64,000 nucleotides of DNA, taken from positions 124,001 to 188,000 of the forward strand of contig CAWBNO010000022.1 in NCBI GenBank assembly GCA_963790095.1, in the 5' to 3' direction. Of the stretch, positions 1 to 8,615 are shown in pieces; the first letter of the stretch is position 1; every line of letters begins with the position of its first letter. The notes under the pieces are model-generated. The model was given only the letters and a program-made list of their open reading frames with translations. It made no database searches and was not told the DNA's origin. Both the position numbers and the translations under genes were made by a program. The DNA comes from JAAXQD01 sp963790095. Lineage in GTDB: Bacteria > Desulfobacterota > Desulfobacteria > Desulfobacterales > UBA11574.

Positions 1-2936
1 CGGGACTTGCCCGGATATCCCGATACACACCCAAATCGAGAACCACCGCCCTTCCGGTGACGGCCATATCAAAAAGCAGTGCCGATCAGCGCAAGGGAAG
101 ATGCGGCCGGGTAGAAAACGGAGTCTGCATCCGACTCTATTCTAAAGAAGACTTCGAGAATCGACCGATGTTTACCCCCCCCGAGATTTTAAGATCCAAC
201 CTCGCAGAGGTCATCCTGAGAATGACCGCACTTAAACTCGGCAATATATCGGATTTCCCCTTTATCGACACGCCGGCGTCAAAAAGCATCCAAGACGGCC
301 TCGACCTTCTCACCGAACTCGACGCCCTGGTTCCGGAATCGAACCAAAAGACGAAAAAAAAGCAACGTCCCCTTCGGCTCACGGAAAAGGGCCGTTTTAT
401 GGCCAGACTACCGGTGGACCCCAGATTATCCAGAATGCTCATGGAAGCCCAGGTCCAAGGATGCCTGAAAGAGATGACGGTCATTGCTTCCGCCCTGAGC
501 ATTCAGGACCCCAGGGAGCGGCCTGCCGAGAAAGCGGAAGCGGCGGACCGCGTCCAAAAAGTATTTCATGATCCTTTTTCCGATTTTCTCACACTCCTCA
601 ATGTCTGGGAAAAATATCATCAAACCTGGAAAAGAGAAAAAACAACAGGAAGCTTGAAAAGGTTCTGCAAAACCCACTTCCTTTCTTTTAAAAGGATGCG
701 AGAATGGCGCGATATCCATGCCCAACTTTCCGAGGTTCTCAAAGAATACGGTTTGGAAAACAATCAACATCAGGCCGAAAAGACCCGTGTCCCAAACAAC
801 ACGTCGCGCCCCCCTCGGAACGCCGAGCCTTCCCCAAAAGACATGGAATTCAGCCCCCATTACGCGGCCATCCACACATCGATTTTGAGCGGTTTTCTCT
901 CCAATATCGCCATGAAAAAAGAAGAGAATATCTATCATGGAACCAAAGGAAAAGAGGTGATGATCTTTCCGGGATCCGCGCTGTTTAACCGGTCAAAAAC
1001 GTGGATCGTGGCGGCCGAAATGGTGGAGACATCGCGACTGTTTGCAAGAACCTGTGCAAATATCGACAGCGCCTGGTTGGAAAAGCTCGGGGGGAAACTG
1101 TGCAAATATACCTATCTTCATCCACATTGGGAGAGAAAAAGGGGCGAGGTCGTGGCCAGCGAGCAGATCAGCCTTTTTGGTCTCATTATTATCCCCGGCC
1201 GGCCGGTCTCCTACGGCAAAATCAATCCCGATCACGCAACGGAAATTTTTATTCAAAGTGCACTGATCGAAGGTGACGTCCAAAAACAACTTCCGTTTAT
1301 GCTTCACAATCAGAATCTCATCGATGACGTCAGGAATATGGAAGACCGGATCAGAAGAAGGGATATTCTGGTGGGCGATGCAGACCTGTTCGAATTTTAC
1401 AGAAAACGGCTCCAGAGGTGTTATAATTTAAAAACCCTGGCACGGCTGTTAAAACAAAAGGCCCAGGACCGTTTTCTCCGAATGACACCCGAAGACATCG
1501 CCCGCTATCGTCCGGAGGACAAAGAACTGTCCCAGTTCCCGAGCAGCATCGATCTCGGGGACCGGAGCTTTGACTGTACTTACAGATTTGAACCCGGGGA
1601 AACCGACGATGGTGTTACCATTCGCATCCCATCGTCTTCGGCCCATAAGGTTCCATCGGAATCCATCGACTGGCTGGTCCCCGGACTCTACCGAGAAAAA
1701 ATAACCGCCCTCGTCAAAGGTCTTCCCAAAACCTTTCGGAAAAGGCTGGTCCCTGTATCCAATACGGTGGATGTCATCGTCGCGGAAATGCCAAAAACCA
1801 AAAACGCTTTGATCACAGCGTTGGGGGATTTCATATTCACCCGTTTTGGCGTCGATATTCCCGCATCGGCCTGGCCGGATGATCGTTTGCCGGATCACCT
1901 GAAAATGCGTGTATCGATTACCGGTCCAAAAGGTGAAGAAATTTGCTCCGGCAGGAACCCGGCAATTTTAAGCCGACAGATTCCGAACACCGACGAAACC
2001 GGAGAATCAAAGGAGATGAAATCTGCCAGAAAAAACTGGGAAAGAACCGGCATCACCCGGTGGGACTTTTCGGATCTACCCGAAAGCATCGTAATCCAGG
2101 GCAAAAACCAGACCCAATGGGCGGTTTATCCGGGCCTTCAACCCGCCGACGAGAAGGAAGAAAGCATCACCTTGCGCCTTTTTCGAAACCTTGAAAATGC
2201 CCTGGCTTCTCACAAAAAAGGCGTCGGGGCCCTTTTCGCCGTTCATTTTTCAAAGGACTTGAAGTTTTTAAAAAAAGCCCTGGTACTCCCAAAAAATATG
2301 CGTAAAAAAGCCGATTATTTCGGCGGAGCGAAACCCTTTGAAGAACAAATGTATCGACAAATGATCCGTCGGCTGTTCCATGAAAACGTCAGATCCAAAG
2401 CGGCCTTTTACGCCCATGCCGAATCCGTGGCACCGACCCTGCTGTCCAAAGGTCGGGAATTTGCGAATCTAATCGTCTCTGTTCTCGAGGCGTATCACGA
2501 AACCAGAACCGTTTTCTACAACCTTGAAACCGCCCACAGAAACAACCGTGGGGTCCTGGATTATTTAAAGGGCCAAAGAGCGGAACTGGCCAGGCTGGTG
2601 CCGGATTCGTTTATGGATCTTTACGACACGGACCGGCTGATTCACCTGCCCAGATACCTGAAGGCTGCGGCAATACGGGCCGAAAGGGCGGTGGTCAATT
2701 TCGAAAAGGACCAGACAAAGGCAAAGGAAATCGAGATCTTTTCCCGCACCCTCCACACCCTGTTACAAGAACTCTCGCCGGCGGTATCAGAAAGAAAAAA
2801 AGCGGCCATCGAGGCATATTTCTGGCTGATTGAAGAATATAAAGTCTCTGTCTTTGCCCAGGAGCTTAAAACACCGGTGCGGGTTTCCAAAAAACGCCTT
2901 GAGGCAACGTTGAGAAAAATCGAAAGGATGGTATAA
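1..2936 (+). CDS. hrpA: ATP-dependent RNA helicase HrpA, C-terminal part (5' end outside window)
   Basis: The frame is open from the left edge (first complete codon at 3), so about 978 residues of a roughly 1300-residue DEAH-box helicase are present and the ATPase core lies outside. The visible part starts at helicase motif VI (QRKGRCGR near residue 30), then the helicase-associated winged-helix/ratchet domain, an OB-fold-like stretch and the long DUF3418-type C-terminal domain typical of bacterial HrpA. The GTG at 57 falls inside motif VI and is not a plausible start. HrpA proteins are 3'-5' RNA helicases linked to mRNA processing and rescue of stalled ribosomes; the role here is inferred from family. 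It ends with TAA and has no close downstream partner. Confidence 0.93.
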   Translation, partial: GLARISRYTPKSRTTALPVTAISKSSADQRKGRCGRVENGVCIRLYSKEDFENRPMFTPPEILRSNLAEVILRMTALKLGNISDFPFIDTPASKSIQDGLDLLTELDALVPESNQKTKKKQRPLRLTEKGRFMARLPVDPRLSRMLMEAQVQGCLKEMTVIASALSIQDPRERPAEKAEAADRVQKVFHDPFSDFLTLLNVWEKYHQTWKREKTTGSLKRFCKTHFLSFKRMREWRDIHAQLSEVLKEYGLENNQHQAEKTRVPNNTSRPPRNAEPSPKDMEFSPHYAAIHTSILSGFLSNIAMKKEENIYHGTKGKEVMIFPGSALFNRSKTWIVAAEMVETSRLFARTCANIDSAWLEKLGGKLCKYTYLHPHWERKRGEVVASEQISLFGLIIIPGRPVSYGKINPDHATEIFIQSALIEGDVQKQLPFMLHNQNLIDDVRNMEDRIRRRDILVGDADLFEFYRKRLQRCYNLKTLARLLKQKAQDRFLRMTPEDIARYRPEDKELSQFPSSIDLGDRSFDCTYRFEPGETDDGVTIRIPSSSAHKVPSESIDWLVPGLYREKITALVKGLPKTFRKRLVPVSNTVDVIVAEMPKTKNALITALGDFIFTRFGVDIPASAWPDDRLPDHLKMRVSITGPKGEEICSGRNPAILSRQIPNTDETGESKEMKSARKNWERTGITRWDFSDLPESIVIQGKNQTQWAVYPGLQPADEKEESITLRLFRNLENALASHKKGVGALFAVHFSKDLKFLKKALVLPKNMRKKADYFGGAKPFEEQMYRQMIRRLFHENVRSKAAFYAHAESVAPTLLSKGREFANLIVSVLEAYHETRTVFYNLETAHRNNRGVLDYLKGQRAELARLVPDSFMDLYDTDRLIHLPRYLKAAAIRAERAVVNFEKDQTKAKEIEIFSRTLHTLLQELSPAVSERKKAAIEAYFWLIEEYKVSVFAQELKTPVRVSKKRLEATLRKIERMV

Positions 2937-2960
2937 AATAATAATCCTGACGAAGAAGAA

Positions 2961-3008
2961 CAAACTTTGGTTATCCTCAGAGGGGATTTGCTTTGTTGAA
3001 AGTTTATT
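2961..3008. repeat. Dispersed short repeat, copy 1 (mate at 23209-23256)
   Basis: A stretch of about 48 bases containing CAGAGGGGATTTG and then a TTTGTT block recurs with few differences at 23209-23256. In both places it follows the stop of a + strand gene and precedes a low-complexity purine/AT-rich repeat. No reading frame or strong hairpin is visible. It is a dispersed intergenic repeat of unknown role. Confidence 0.5.
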
Positions 3009-3016
3009 AACTGATT

Positions 3017-3170
3017 GAAATTCCAAATATCAAATCCCAAATATCAAACAAATCCCAATGACCAAAATTCGAAAATCCAAACAATATCTCACCCAGGAAG
3101 GTTTTGGTCATTGAATATTGGAATTTGTGATTTATTTGGCATTTGGTGCTTGGCATTTGTGATTTAATTA
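3017..3170. repeat. Palindromic AT-rich intergenic repeat
   Basis: Two arms of degenerate heptamers (AAATATC/AAATCCC type on the left, TTTGTGATTT type on the right) face each other. At the centre are perfect 12-base inverted copies CAATGACCAAAA (3056-3067) and TTTTGGTCATTG (3102-3113). The segment could fold into a long imperfect hairpin. It lies between convergent genes hrpA and the glycosyltransferase, so it could act as a bidirectional transcription barrier (inference). Confidence 0.6.
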
Positions 3171-3208
3171 TGCATAGCTTCTTGTTCAGGCACTATATAG
3201 AAGCCATT

Positions 3209-4042
3209 TCAAAACCTTTCCGAAAGCGAAGTGTAATACAGCGCTTCTTCTTCCCGTCCCCGTTTCCGGCACCCGGCTGCGTAGATATTGCATTTCTCCT
3301 TTAGGGTGTTGACCGCCGCCGCATATTGAGCGTTTGAGAGAATCCCGCTTTTGATAATCCTTTTTATGGCCTTGATCCGAAATCTGTCGAGTCCGAAAGA
3401 TGCGGAAAGCTGATCTTCATGCCCTCCCCGCTTTATAATGAGCGGTGTATCGATGCGGTATACCGGAAACCGGCAGCTTATCCTGAGCCATAGATCATAG
3501 TCTTCACAGGCCGGCAGCGTTTCATCAAAGTTTCCGACGACCTCCAACAGGCTCCGCCGGATCATCACAGCCGAAGGACTGACCAGGCATAGGGCCAGAG
3601 AAGGTTCAAAAATCATTCCAGAAGGTTTTTTGTGTCGTTTTTTGGGATTGACCCGGACGCCGTTTCTGATCCAGATCTCTTCAGTCTGGCATATCAAAGC
3701 ATCCGGGGTTGTGTTGAAAAACTCGACCTGCCTCGACAGTTTTTGCGGGAACCAGAGATCATCCGAATCAAGAAACGCGATGAACCGGCCGGATGCTTCG
3801 GCAATCCCCCGGTTTCGTGCAGCGCTCACCCCTTTGTTCTCCTGCCGAAAAACTTTGATGACCCCACAGTATGCGTCTAGAACTTCGGGGGTATTATCTG
3901 TGGAGCCGTCATCGACGACAATTAACTCGAAATCTTTATAATCCTGTATCAGGACTGAATCGACGGCCTCTCTGATTGTCCAGCCGCGGTTATACGTCGG
4001 AATGATGACACTGACTTGCGGGTTCTTTTTGGTTTTTTTCAT
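3209..4042 (-). CDS. Glycosyltransferase family 2
   Basis: A 277-residue GT-A fold glycosyltransferase. Visible motifs are the N-terminal VSVIIPTYNRG strand, DDGSTDN (residues 44-50), the nucleotide-sugar/metal DxD region DSDDLW (92-97) and the ED pair of CEDYDLWLR (180-181). The start at 4042 is preferred over the in-frame ATG at 4057 because an AGG Shine-Dalgarno sits eight bases before it. The enzyme would move a sugar from an NDP donor to a surface glycan; substrate unknown. It is isolated from other glycan genes here. A degraded relative of the middle of this gene is found at 14342-14420, beside a second copy of the downstream promoter block. Confidence 0.88.
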   Translation of the reverse strand: MKKTKKNPQVSVIIPTYNRGWTIREAVDSVLIQDYKDFELIVVDDGSTDNTPEVLDAYCGVIKVFRQENKGVSAARNRGIAEASGRFIAFLDSDDLWFPQKLSRQVEFFNTTPDALICQTEEIWIRNGVRVNPKKRHKKPSGMIFEPSLALCLVSPSAVMIRRSLLEVVGNFDETLPACEDYDLWLRISCRFPVYRIDTPLIIKRGGHEDQLSASFGLDRFRIKAIKRIIKSGILSNAQYAAAVNTLKEKCNIYAAGCRKRGREEEALYYTSLSERF

Positions 4043-4155
4043 TTTCAATACCTGCATCTTTATTTAGTCGATGTTATTAGATTTTGCAACATTCCAAGGC
4101 TCTCAAAATCAAAAAGATCCACCCAATATTATAACAGAACTGTTTATTAAAGGAC

Positions 4156-4184
4156 TTGACTTGTTCTGAAAATCAGTTATTAAT
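4156..4184 (+). promoter_or_regulatory. Predicted sigma70 promoter of the crotonase/acyl-CoA synthetase unit
   Basis: TTGACT (-35, 4156-4161), 17-base spacer, ATTAAT (-10, 4179-4184), about 220 bases before the crotonase start. The surrounding 41 bases match the block at 14491-14531 at 35 positions, including both hexamers and spacing. Both copies are followed by a small inverted repeat around a GCTTCGC or ACTTCGC loop. The long leader (4185-4407) holds no other gene. Confidence 0.55.
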
Positions 4185-4407
4185 TGAATAATATTTGAAA
4201 TCGCTTCGCAATTTTATACTATCCCGCCGGGTGTGATACTAGGCCGCTTAAGTAATAGAATATCAATTTAGCCTATCGAAGAAATATCCCTTAAGAACCA
4301 TTCAGGTGATCTGGTTTCAAAGCGGATCGTTCTTTGAGCCCCACTTTAGGTGAAGAATTAAGAAAGAACAGCAAAACAGTAAAAATTCCCTTATGGAGGA
4401 AGTAAGA

Positions 4408-5178
4408 ATGGATTTTGAGTGCATCATTTATGAAAAAGAGGAAGGAATTGCGACCATCAAACTGAACAGACCTAAGGTTCTTAACGCTATGAATAAACAG
4501 TTGTGGCTCGATTTTCAAGAAGCCCTTGAAGATGTTAAAAATGACCCGGAAATAAAAGTTTTGATTGTTACAGGGGAGGGACGGGCTTTTTCTACCGGAG
4601 CTGATTTAAAGGAATCAAAAAATAGGAATTTAGAGGAATATCGAGAATACCTTGTAGAACTACAGGAAACATCGAGAAAAATCATCCGGTTTGAAAAGCC
4701 GACAATCGCCGCAATCAACGGTTATGCGTTGGGCTCAGGATATGAGTTAGCCCTTGCATGTGATATTCGGATCTGTGCAGAGGAAGCGCAGATCGGATCC
4801 CCGGAAGCCAAAGTGACATCCTCCGTTACAGGTGGGGCCATGAGATTAGTCCAGGACTTGATCGGTCCTGGCAAGAGTAAAGAACTTCTTTTTACAGCAG
4901 AATATATCGATGGAAAAGAGGCCGAGCGGATAGGCCTCGTTAACAAAGCCGTCCCTCATGACCGACTTATGGATGAAACCAAGGGAATGGCCGAGAAGAT
5001 TGCCGGTAATTCAGCTTTCTCTTTAAAAATGATTAAAAAAGGTCTACATATAGCACAGGGGGAGGCGAGTCTCGAGGCCTTAATGGACTATGAGATTGAA
5101 GCATGCTTGGCCTGTGTTTCTACAAAAGAAAGGCAGGAATCTTTAAAGGATTTCGAAGAAAGAAAGAGAAAGCCTTAA
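4408..5178 (+). CDS. Enoyl-CoA hydratase/isomerase (crotonase) family protein
   Basis: A 256-residue crotonase. The start at 4408 is chosen over the ATG at 4393 because GGAGG lies eight bases upstream of it and overlaps the earlier codon. Seen: the N-terminal LNRPKVLNAMN, oxyanion-hole STGAD (63-66) and GSGYE, and Glu at 113 and 133, matching the two catalytic glutamates of true enoyl-CoA hydratases. It would hydrate a 2-enoyl-CoA to a 3-hydroxyacyl-CoA in the cytoplasm. It heads a + strand unit with the acyl-CoA synthetase and a second crotonase, which points to degradation of an acid via CoA thioesters. The exact acyl substrate cannot be read from sequence. Confidence 0.9.
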   Translation: MDFECIIYEKEEGIATIKLNRPKVLNAMNKQLWLDFQEALEDVKNDPEIKVLIVTGEGRAFSTGADLKESKNRNLEEYREYLVELQETSRKIIRFEKPTIAAINGYALGSGYELALACDIRICAEEAQIGSPEAKVTSSVTGGAMRLVQDLIGPGKSKELLFTAEYIDGKEAERIGLVNKAVPHDRLMDETKGMAEKIAGNSAFSLKMIKKGLHIAQGEASLEALMDYEIEACLACVSTKERQESLKDFEERKRKP

Positions 5179-5189
5179 TCCTGGTTACG

Positions 5190-5407
5190 AACTTAGGGGC
5201 TTCGCCCCAATTGGAATAATGGAACAATGGAGTAATGGAATGATGGGTTTGAAGGAGTTTTTTACAATTAAAATGGTTTATTTTTGCCCTTATCCCCAAT
5301 ATTCCAGTATTCCAGCATTCCATTCTTCCATTCTCACGGCATATACAGATTTCCATTAATAAATTTGTATTTTCAATAAGTTGTAGAATTTCCGAGACGT
5401 TCAATTA
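5190..5407. repeat. Palindromic TGGAATAA-type repeat, copy 1
   Basis: Starts with the mini-hairpin GGGGCTTCGCCCC, continues with tandem TGGAATAA-like octamers, then inverted TTATTCCA-like octamers. It ends with a conserved tail containing GTTGTAGAATTTCCGAGACG. Similar elements lie at 26011-26176 and 32516-32780. No coding potential. It separates the first crotonase from the acyl-CoA synthetase, so it sits inside a probable transcription unit. Confidence 0.7.
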
Positions 5408-5476
5408 CTTTTTCTTTTTTAATTTGTTATTTCTGCAAAAGCAGAAATCCGTTTCCAGTATTCGGGAGGGATTACA

Positions 5477-7621
5477 ATGTCTATTGAAAATATCTTGAAC
5501 GCTGAATCTGTTGCCATCGTTGGAGCAACAAAGAGTGAAACCAAGAGAGGCTTTCAGGCCATTAGAACGCTTCTGGATGAAAAATTTGAGGGAAAAATAT
5601 ATCCGGTTAACCCGAAAGAAAAAAGCATATTAGGTCTTAAGTGTTATAAGAAGGTATCTGATATTGAGGACCCGGTTGACATCGTATTGATTACGACTCC
5701 CGCCAAAACTATTCCTGCTATTTTGGAGGATTGCGGTAAAAAGGGGGTTCATGGAGCTGTTATTATTGCCGCCGGATTCGGAGAGCTCGGAGATGAAGGA
5801 AGAAAAAAAGAAGAAGAAATGGTGGACATGGCAAGAAAAAATAATATCCGCTTAATAGGTCCAAACACATCCGGCATAATAAACATGAAAAATAATTTGA
5901 ACCTTGTAGGCCTGCATGATGTGCCCAAAGGGGATATTGCCCTTCTTACCCAGAGCGGCAACATGGCTCTGACATTGATAACAGAAGCGAATATCAAAAG
6001 CCGGAAAGGAATTTCATATTACATAGGTGTGGGAAACGAGGCGGATATCAAATTTCACGAATATCTCGAGTTTTTCCAACATGACCCTGATACAAAGGCC
6101 ATATTAATGTATGTGGAGGGGATGAGAGATGGCCGCAAATTTTTACAACAGGCGTATAAGACCACCCTCGAAAAACCGATCATCCTTCTCAAAAGCGGCC
6201 GTTCATCCATCGGCAAAAGATCCGCGGGTTCACATACCGGTGCTCTGGCTGGTATGTCGGAAGTGGCTAAAGGAGCCTTTGAACGTGCAGGAATTATTGT
6301 GATTGAGAATTCGGATGAGCTTTTTCCTGCAGCGGAGACCCTTTCAAGCCTTCCGCCTATTAAAAACAACAATGTTGCCATTCTTGCCGACGGAGGAGGC
6401 CATGCCACCATTGCTGCCGATCTTTTAACCGATTTAGGTATAAATATACCTGTGTTGAGCGAGAAGACACAAGCCAAATTGAAAAAAATTCTGCCCTTTA
6501 CAGCATCAGTGCCAAATCCAGTGGATGTGGCTGGTGGTACGGATTCTGATCCGGCCATTTTTGCCGACTGTGCTGAAATAATCATGAAAGATACAAATGT
6601 GGGCGGGCTTTTGATCGTGGGTCTTTTTGGCGGCTATGGAATACGATTTGCGAAAAGTCTCGCATTGGTGGAAGAAGATGCGTCCCATATGATGGGAAAA
6701 ATGGTGAGAAAATACAATAAACCAATTATTCTCCACAGCCTTTATAGCGCCAAAAAACCCCATTCCCTTGATCTTTTGCGATATTATAACATTCCAGTTT
6801 ACGACTCTCTGGATGTGGCATGCAAATGTATTAGTCTGTTGGCAGCGCATGGAGATTATTTGGGAAGGTATCATACAAAAGCAAAATATATCATGAATTG
6901 GGGCGCCAAAACAAAGTCCAAAGGAGAGGCAATAATTAACAGGGCCAAAGAAGAAAACCGAAATTTCTTGCTGGAATATGAAGCCAAGAGTCTTATACAA
7001 TTACACGGTGCACCTGTCTCTCATGATTATCTGGTAAAAACAGCGGAAGAAGCCGTACGCATTGCTAAAAACATTGACGGTGAAGTTGTAATGAAAATTG
7101 TATCCCCGGATATTCTTCACAAGAGCGATGCAGGTGGGGTTAAACTCAAACTAAGGACAGAAGACGAAGTTCGTAAAGCCTTTGACGAGATTGTCGATAA
7201 CGCAAAAAGATTCGATGAAAAAGCGGATATAAGAGGAATCCTTGTGTCACCCATGGCCAAAGATGGCGTGGAAGTGATCATAGGGACAAAAATAGATGAT
7301 CAATTTGGTCCAATTATTATGTTCGGATTGGGAGGCGTACTGGTGGAAATCTTGCGGGATGTTTCTTTCCGGGTGCTTCCCCTATCGCCAGCAGCTTCGA
7401 AGAAAATGTTAAAAGAGATAAAATCCTTTCCCGTTCTGGATGGTGTCAGAGGAAAGCCTCCATGTGATAAGAAAGCACTTACGGAATTAATGTTAATCTG
7501 TTCTGAAATCGTCGAAGCTTATCCTGATATACAGGAGATGGATTTAAATCCCGTTATTGTCTATGAAAGTGGTCTTAATGTTGTAGATGCGCGAATCATA
7601 CTGAAAGATAAAGTGCCATAG
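5477..7621 (+). CDS. ADP-forming acyl-CoA synthetase, alpha-beta fused
   Basis: A 714-residue protein with the order of fused ADP-forming acetyl/acyl-CoA synthetases: CoA-binding Rossmann domain (1-130, VAIVGATKS), succinyl-CoA-synthetase-like flavodoxin domains, and a C-terminal ATP-grasp domain (about 490-714). The SHTGALAG motif near residue 253 carries the histidine phosphorylated in this family. The enzyme interconverts acyl-CoA + ADP + Pi and acid + ATP + CoA. In anaerobes it usually makes ATP from acyl-CoA, though it can also activate acids. It lies between two crotonases on the same strand, and GGGAGGG precedes the ATG. Substrate could be acetyl-, succinyl- or a branched/aryl-CoA. Confidence 0.9.
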   Translation: MSIENILNAESVAIVGATKSETKRGFQAIRTLLDEKFEGKIYPVNPKEKSILGLKCYKKVSDIEDPVDIVLITTPAKTIPAILEDCGKKGVHGAVIIAAGFGELGDEGRKKEEEMVDMARKNNIRLIGPNTSGIINMKNNLNLVGLHDVPKGDIALLTQSGNMALTLITEANIKSRKGISYYIGVGNEADIKFHEYLEFFQHDPDTKAILMYVEGMRDGRKFLQQAYKTTLEKPIILLKSGRSSIGKRSAGSHTGALAGMSEVAKGAFERAGIIVIENSDELFPAAETLSSLPPIKNNNVAILADGGGHATIAADLLTDLGINIPVLSEKTQAKLKKILPFTASVPNPVDVAGGTDSDPAIFADCAEIIMKDTNVGGLLIVGLFGGYGIRFAKSLALVEEDASHMMGKMVRKYNKPIILHSLYSAKKPHSLDLLRYYNIPVYDSLDVACKCISLLAAHGDYLGRYHTKAKYIMNWGAKTKSKGEAIINRAKEENRNFLLEYEAKSLIQLHGAPVSHDYLVKTAEEAVRIAKNIDGEVVMKIVSPDILHKSDAGGVKLKLRTEDEVRKAFDEIVDNAKRFDEKADIRGILVSPMAKDGVEVIIGTKIDDQFGPIIMFGLGGVLVEILRDVSFRVLPLSPAASKKMLKEIKSFPVLDGVRGKPPCDKKALTELMLICSEIVEAYPDIQEMDLNPVIVYESGLNVVDARIILKDKVP

Positions 7622-7745
7622 ATCTTTGACAAAAAAATGAGCGCATCAGTAAACACAAGGTTGTGAGAATTTTAATCGACTTTTCATAAAAATCTTTGGC
7701 AAAAAGTTTTGCCACGAATTCTTCCTGAATAAGGAGTTTTAATCT

Positions 7746-8546
7746 ATGAAATATAAGGAAATACTTTTTGAGGAAAAAGGATCTGTTGCTTATTTAACAT
7801 TAAATCGACCCGACATCCGAAATGCCATAACTGGTGAAACAATCATTAATGAAATCGAGGATGTATGCCGTAATGTTCAGAACAAAAAAAATATTAAGGT
7901 CCTGATTGTCACCGGTGCCGGTTCAGCTTTTTCGGCCGGAGGAAACGTTAAGGATATGCATAATAAGCAAGGCATGTTCTCAGGAAATCCGGAACAGATA
8001 CGGGAGAACTACCGCAAAGGAATCCAGCGCATCCCTTTGGCTCTATATTATCTGGATGTTCCGACCATAGCAGCAGTTAACGGTCCCGCTATAGGGGCGG
8101 GTTGTGACTTAGCATGCATGTGCGATATACGCATCGCCAGCGAAAAAGCCCGTTTCGGGGAAACCTTTGTTTCCGTTGGATTAATCCCCGGCGATGGCGG
8201 AGCATTTTTTCTGCCCCGTATCATAGGATTTTCCAGAGCATGTGAGCTTGCATTTACGTGCAGAATAATCGATGCGCAGGAAGCCCAGCGGATTGGCCTG
8301 GTAAGCGAAGTCACCTCACCAGAAAATCTTATTCAGCGTTGTTCGGAAATCGCCTTTGAAATCGCAAAAAAACCTTCGAATATCCTCCGTCTGGCAAAAC
8401 GTCTATTCTATCTTTCACAAGGAAAGAGTTTGGAGGAAGTGCTTGAACTTTCTGCCGCCTATCAGGCCCTCTGCCATCATACCCCGGAGCACGATATGGC
8501 TATAGAGAAACTAATTTCCCAGCAGAAGCAGCAGACAAAAAAGTGA
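7746..8546 (+). CDS. Enoyl-CoA hydratase/isomerase family protein (second crotonase)
   Basis: A 266-residue crotonase-fold protein with oxyanion-hole residues in SAGGN (63-67) and GAGCD (117-121). The position of the first catalytic glutamate is Asp121, while Glu139 in FGETFV is kept. Variation at the first position is common in isomerase or lyase branches, so it may not be a simple hydratase. An AAGGAG site precedes the start. Last gene of the crotonase/acyl-CoA synthetase unit, convergent with gdh. Confidence 0.87.
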   Translation: MKYKEILFEEKGSVAYLTLNRPDIRNAITGETIINEIEDVCRNVQNKKNIKVLIVTGAGSAFSAGGNVKDMHNKQGMFSGNPEQIRENYRKGIQRIPLALYYLDVPTIAAVNGPAIGAGCDLACMCDIRIASEKARFGETFVSVGLIPGDGGAFFLPRIIGFSRACELAFTCRIIDAQEAQRIGLVSEVTSPENLIQRCSEIAFEIAKKPSNILRLAKRLFYLSQGKSLEEVLELSAAYQALCHHTPEHDMAIEKLISQQKQQTKK

Positions 8547-8615
8547 TCAATCCCGACATGCTTTTTCTATGTTTTTGGAAATTATCCGGAGTGTCTGATA
8601 TGAAACAAGGATGAT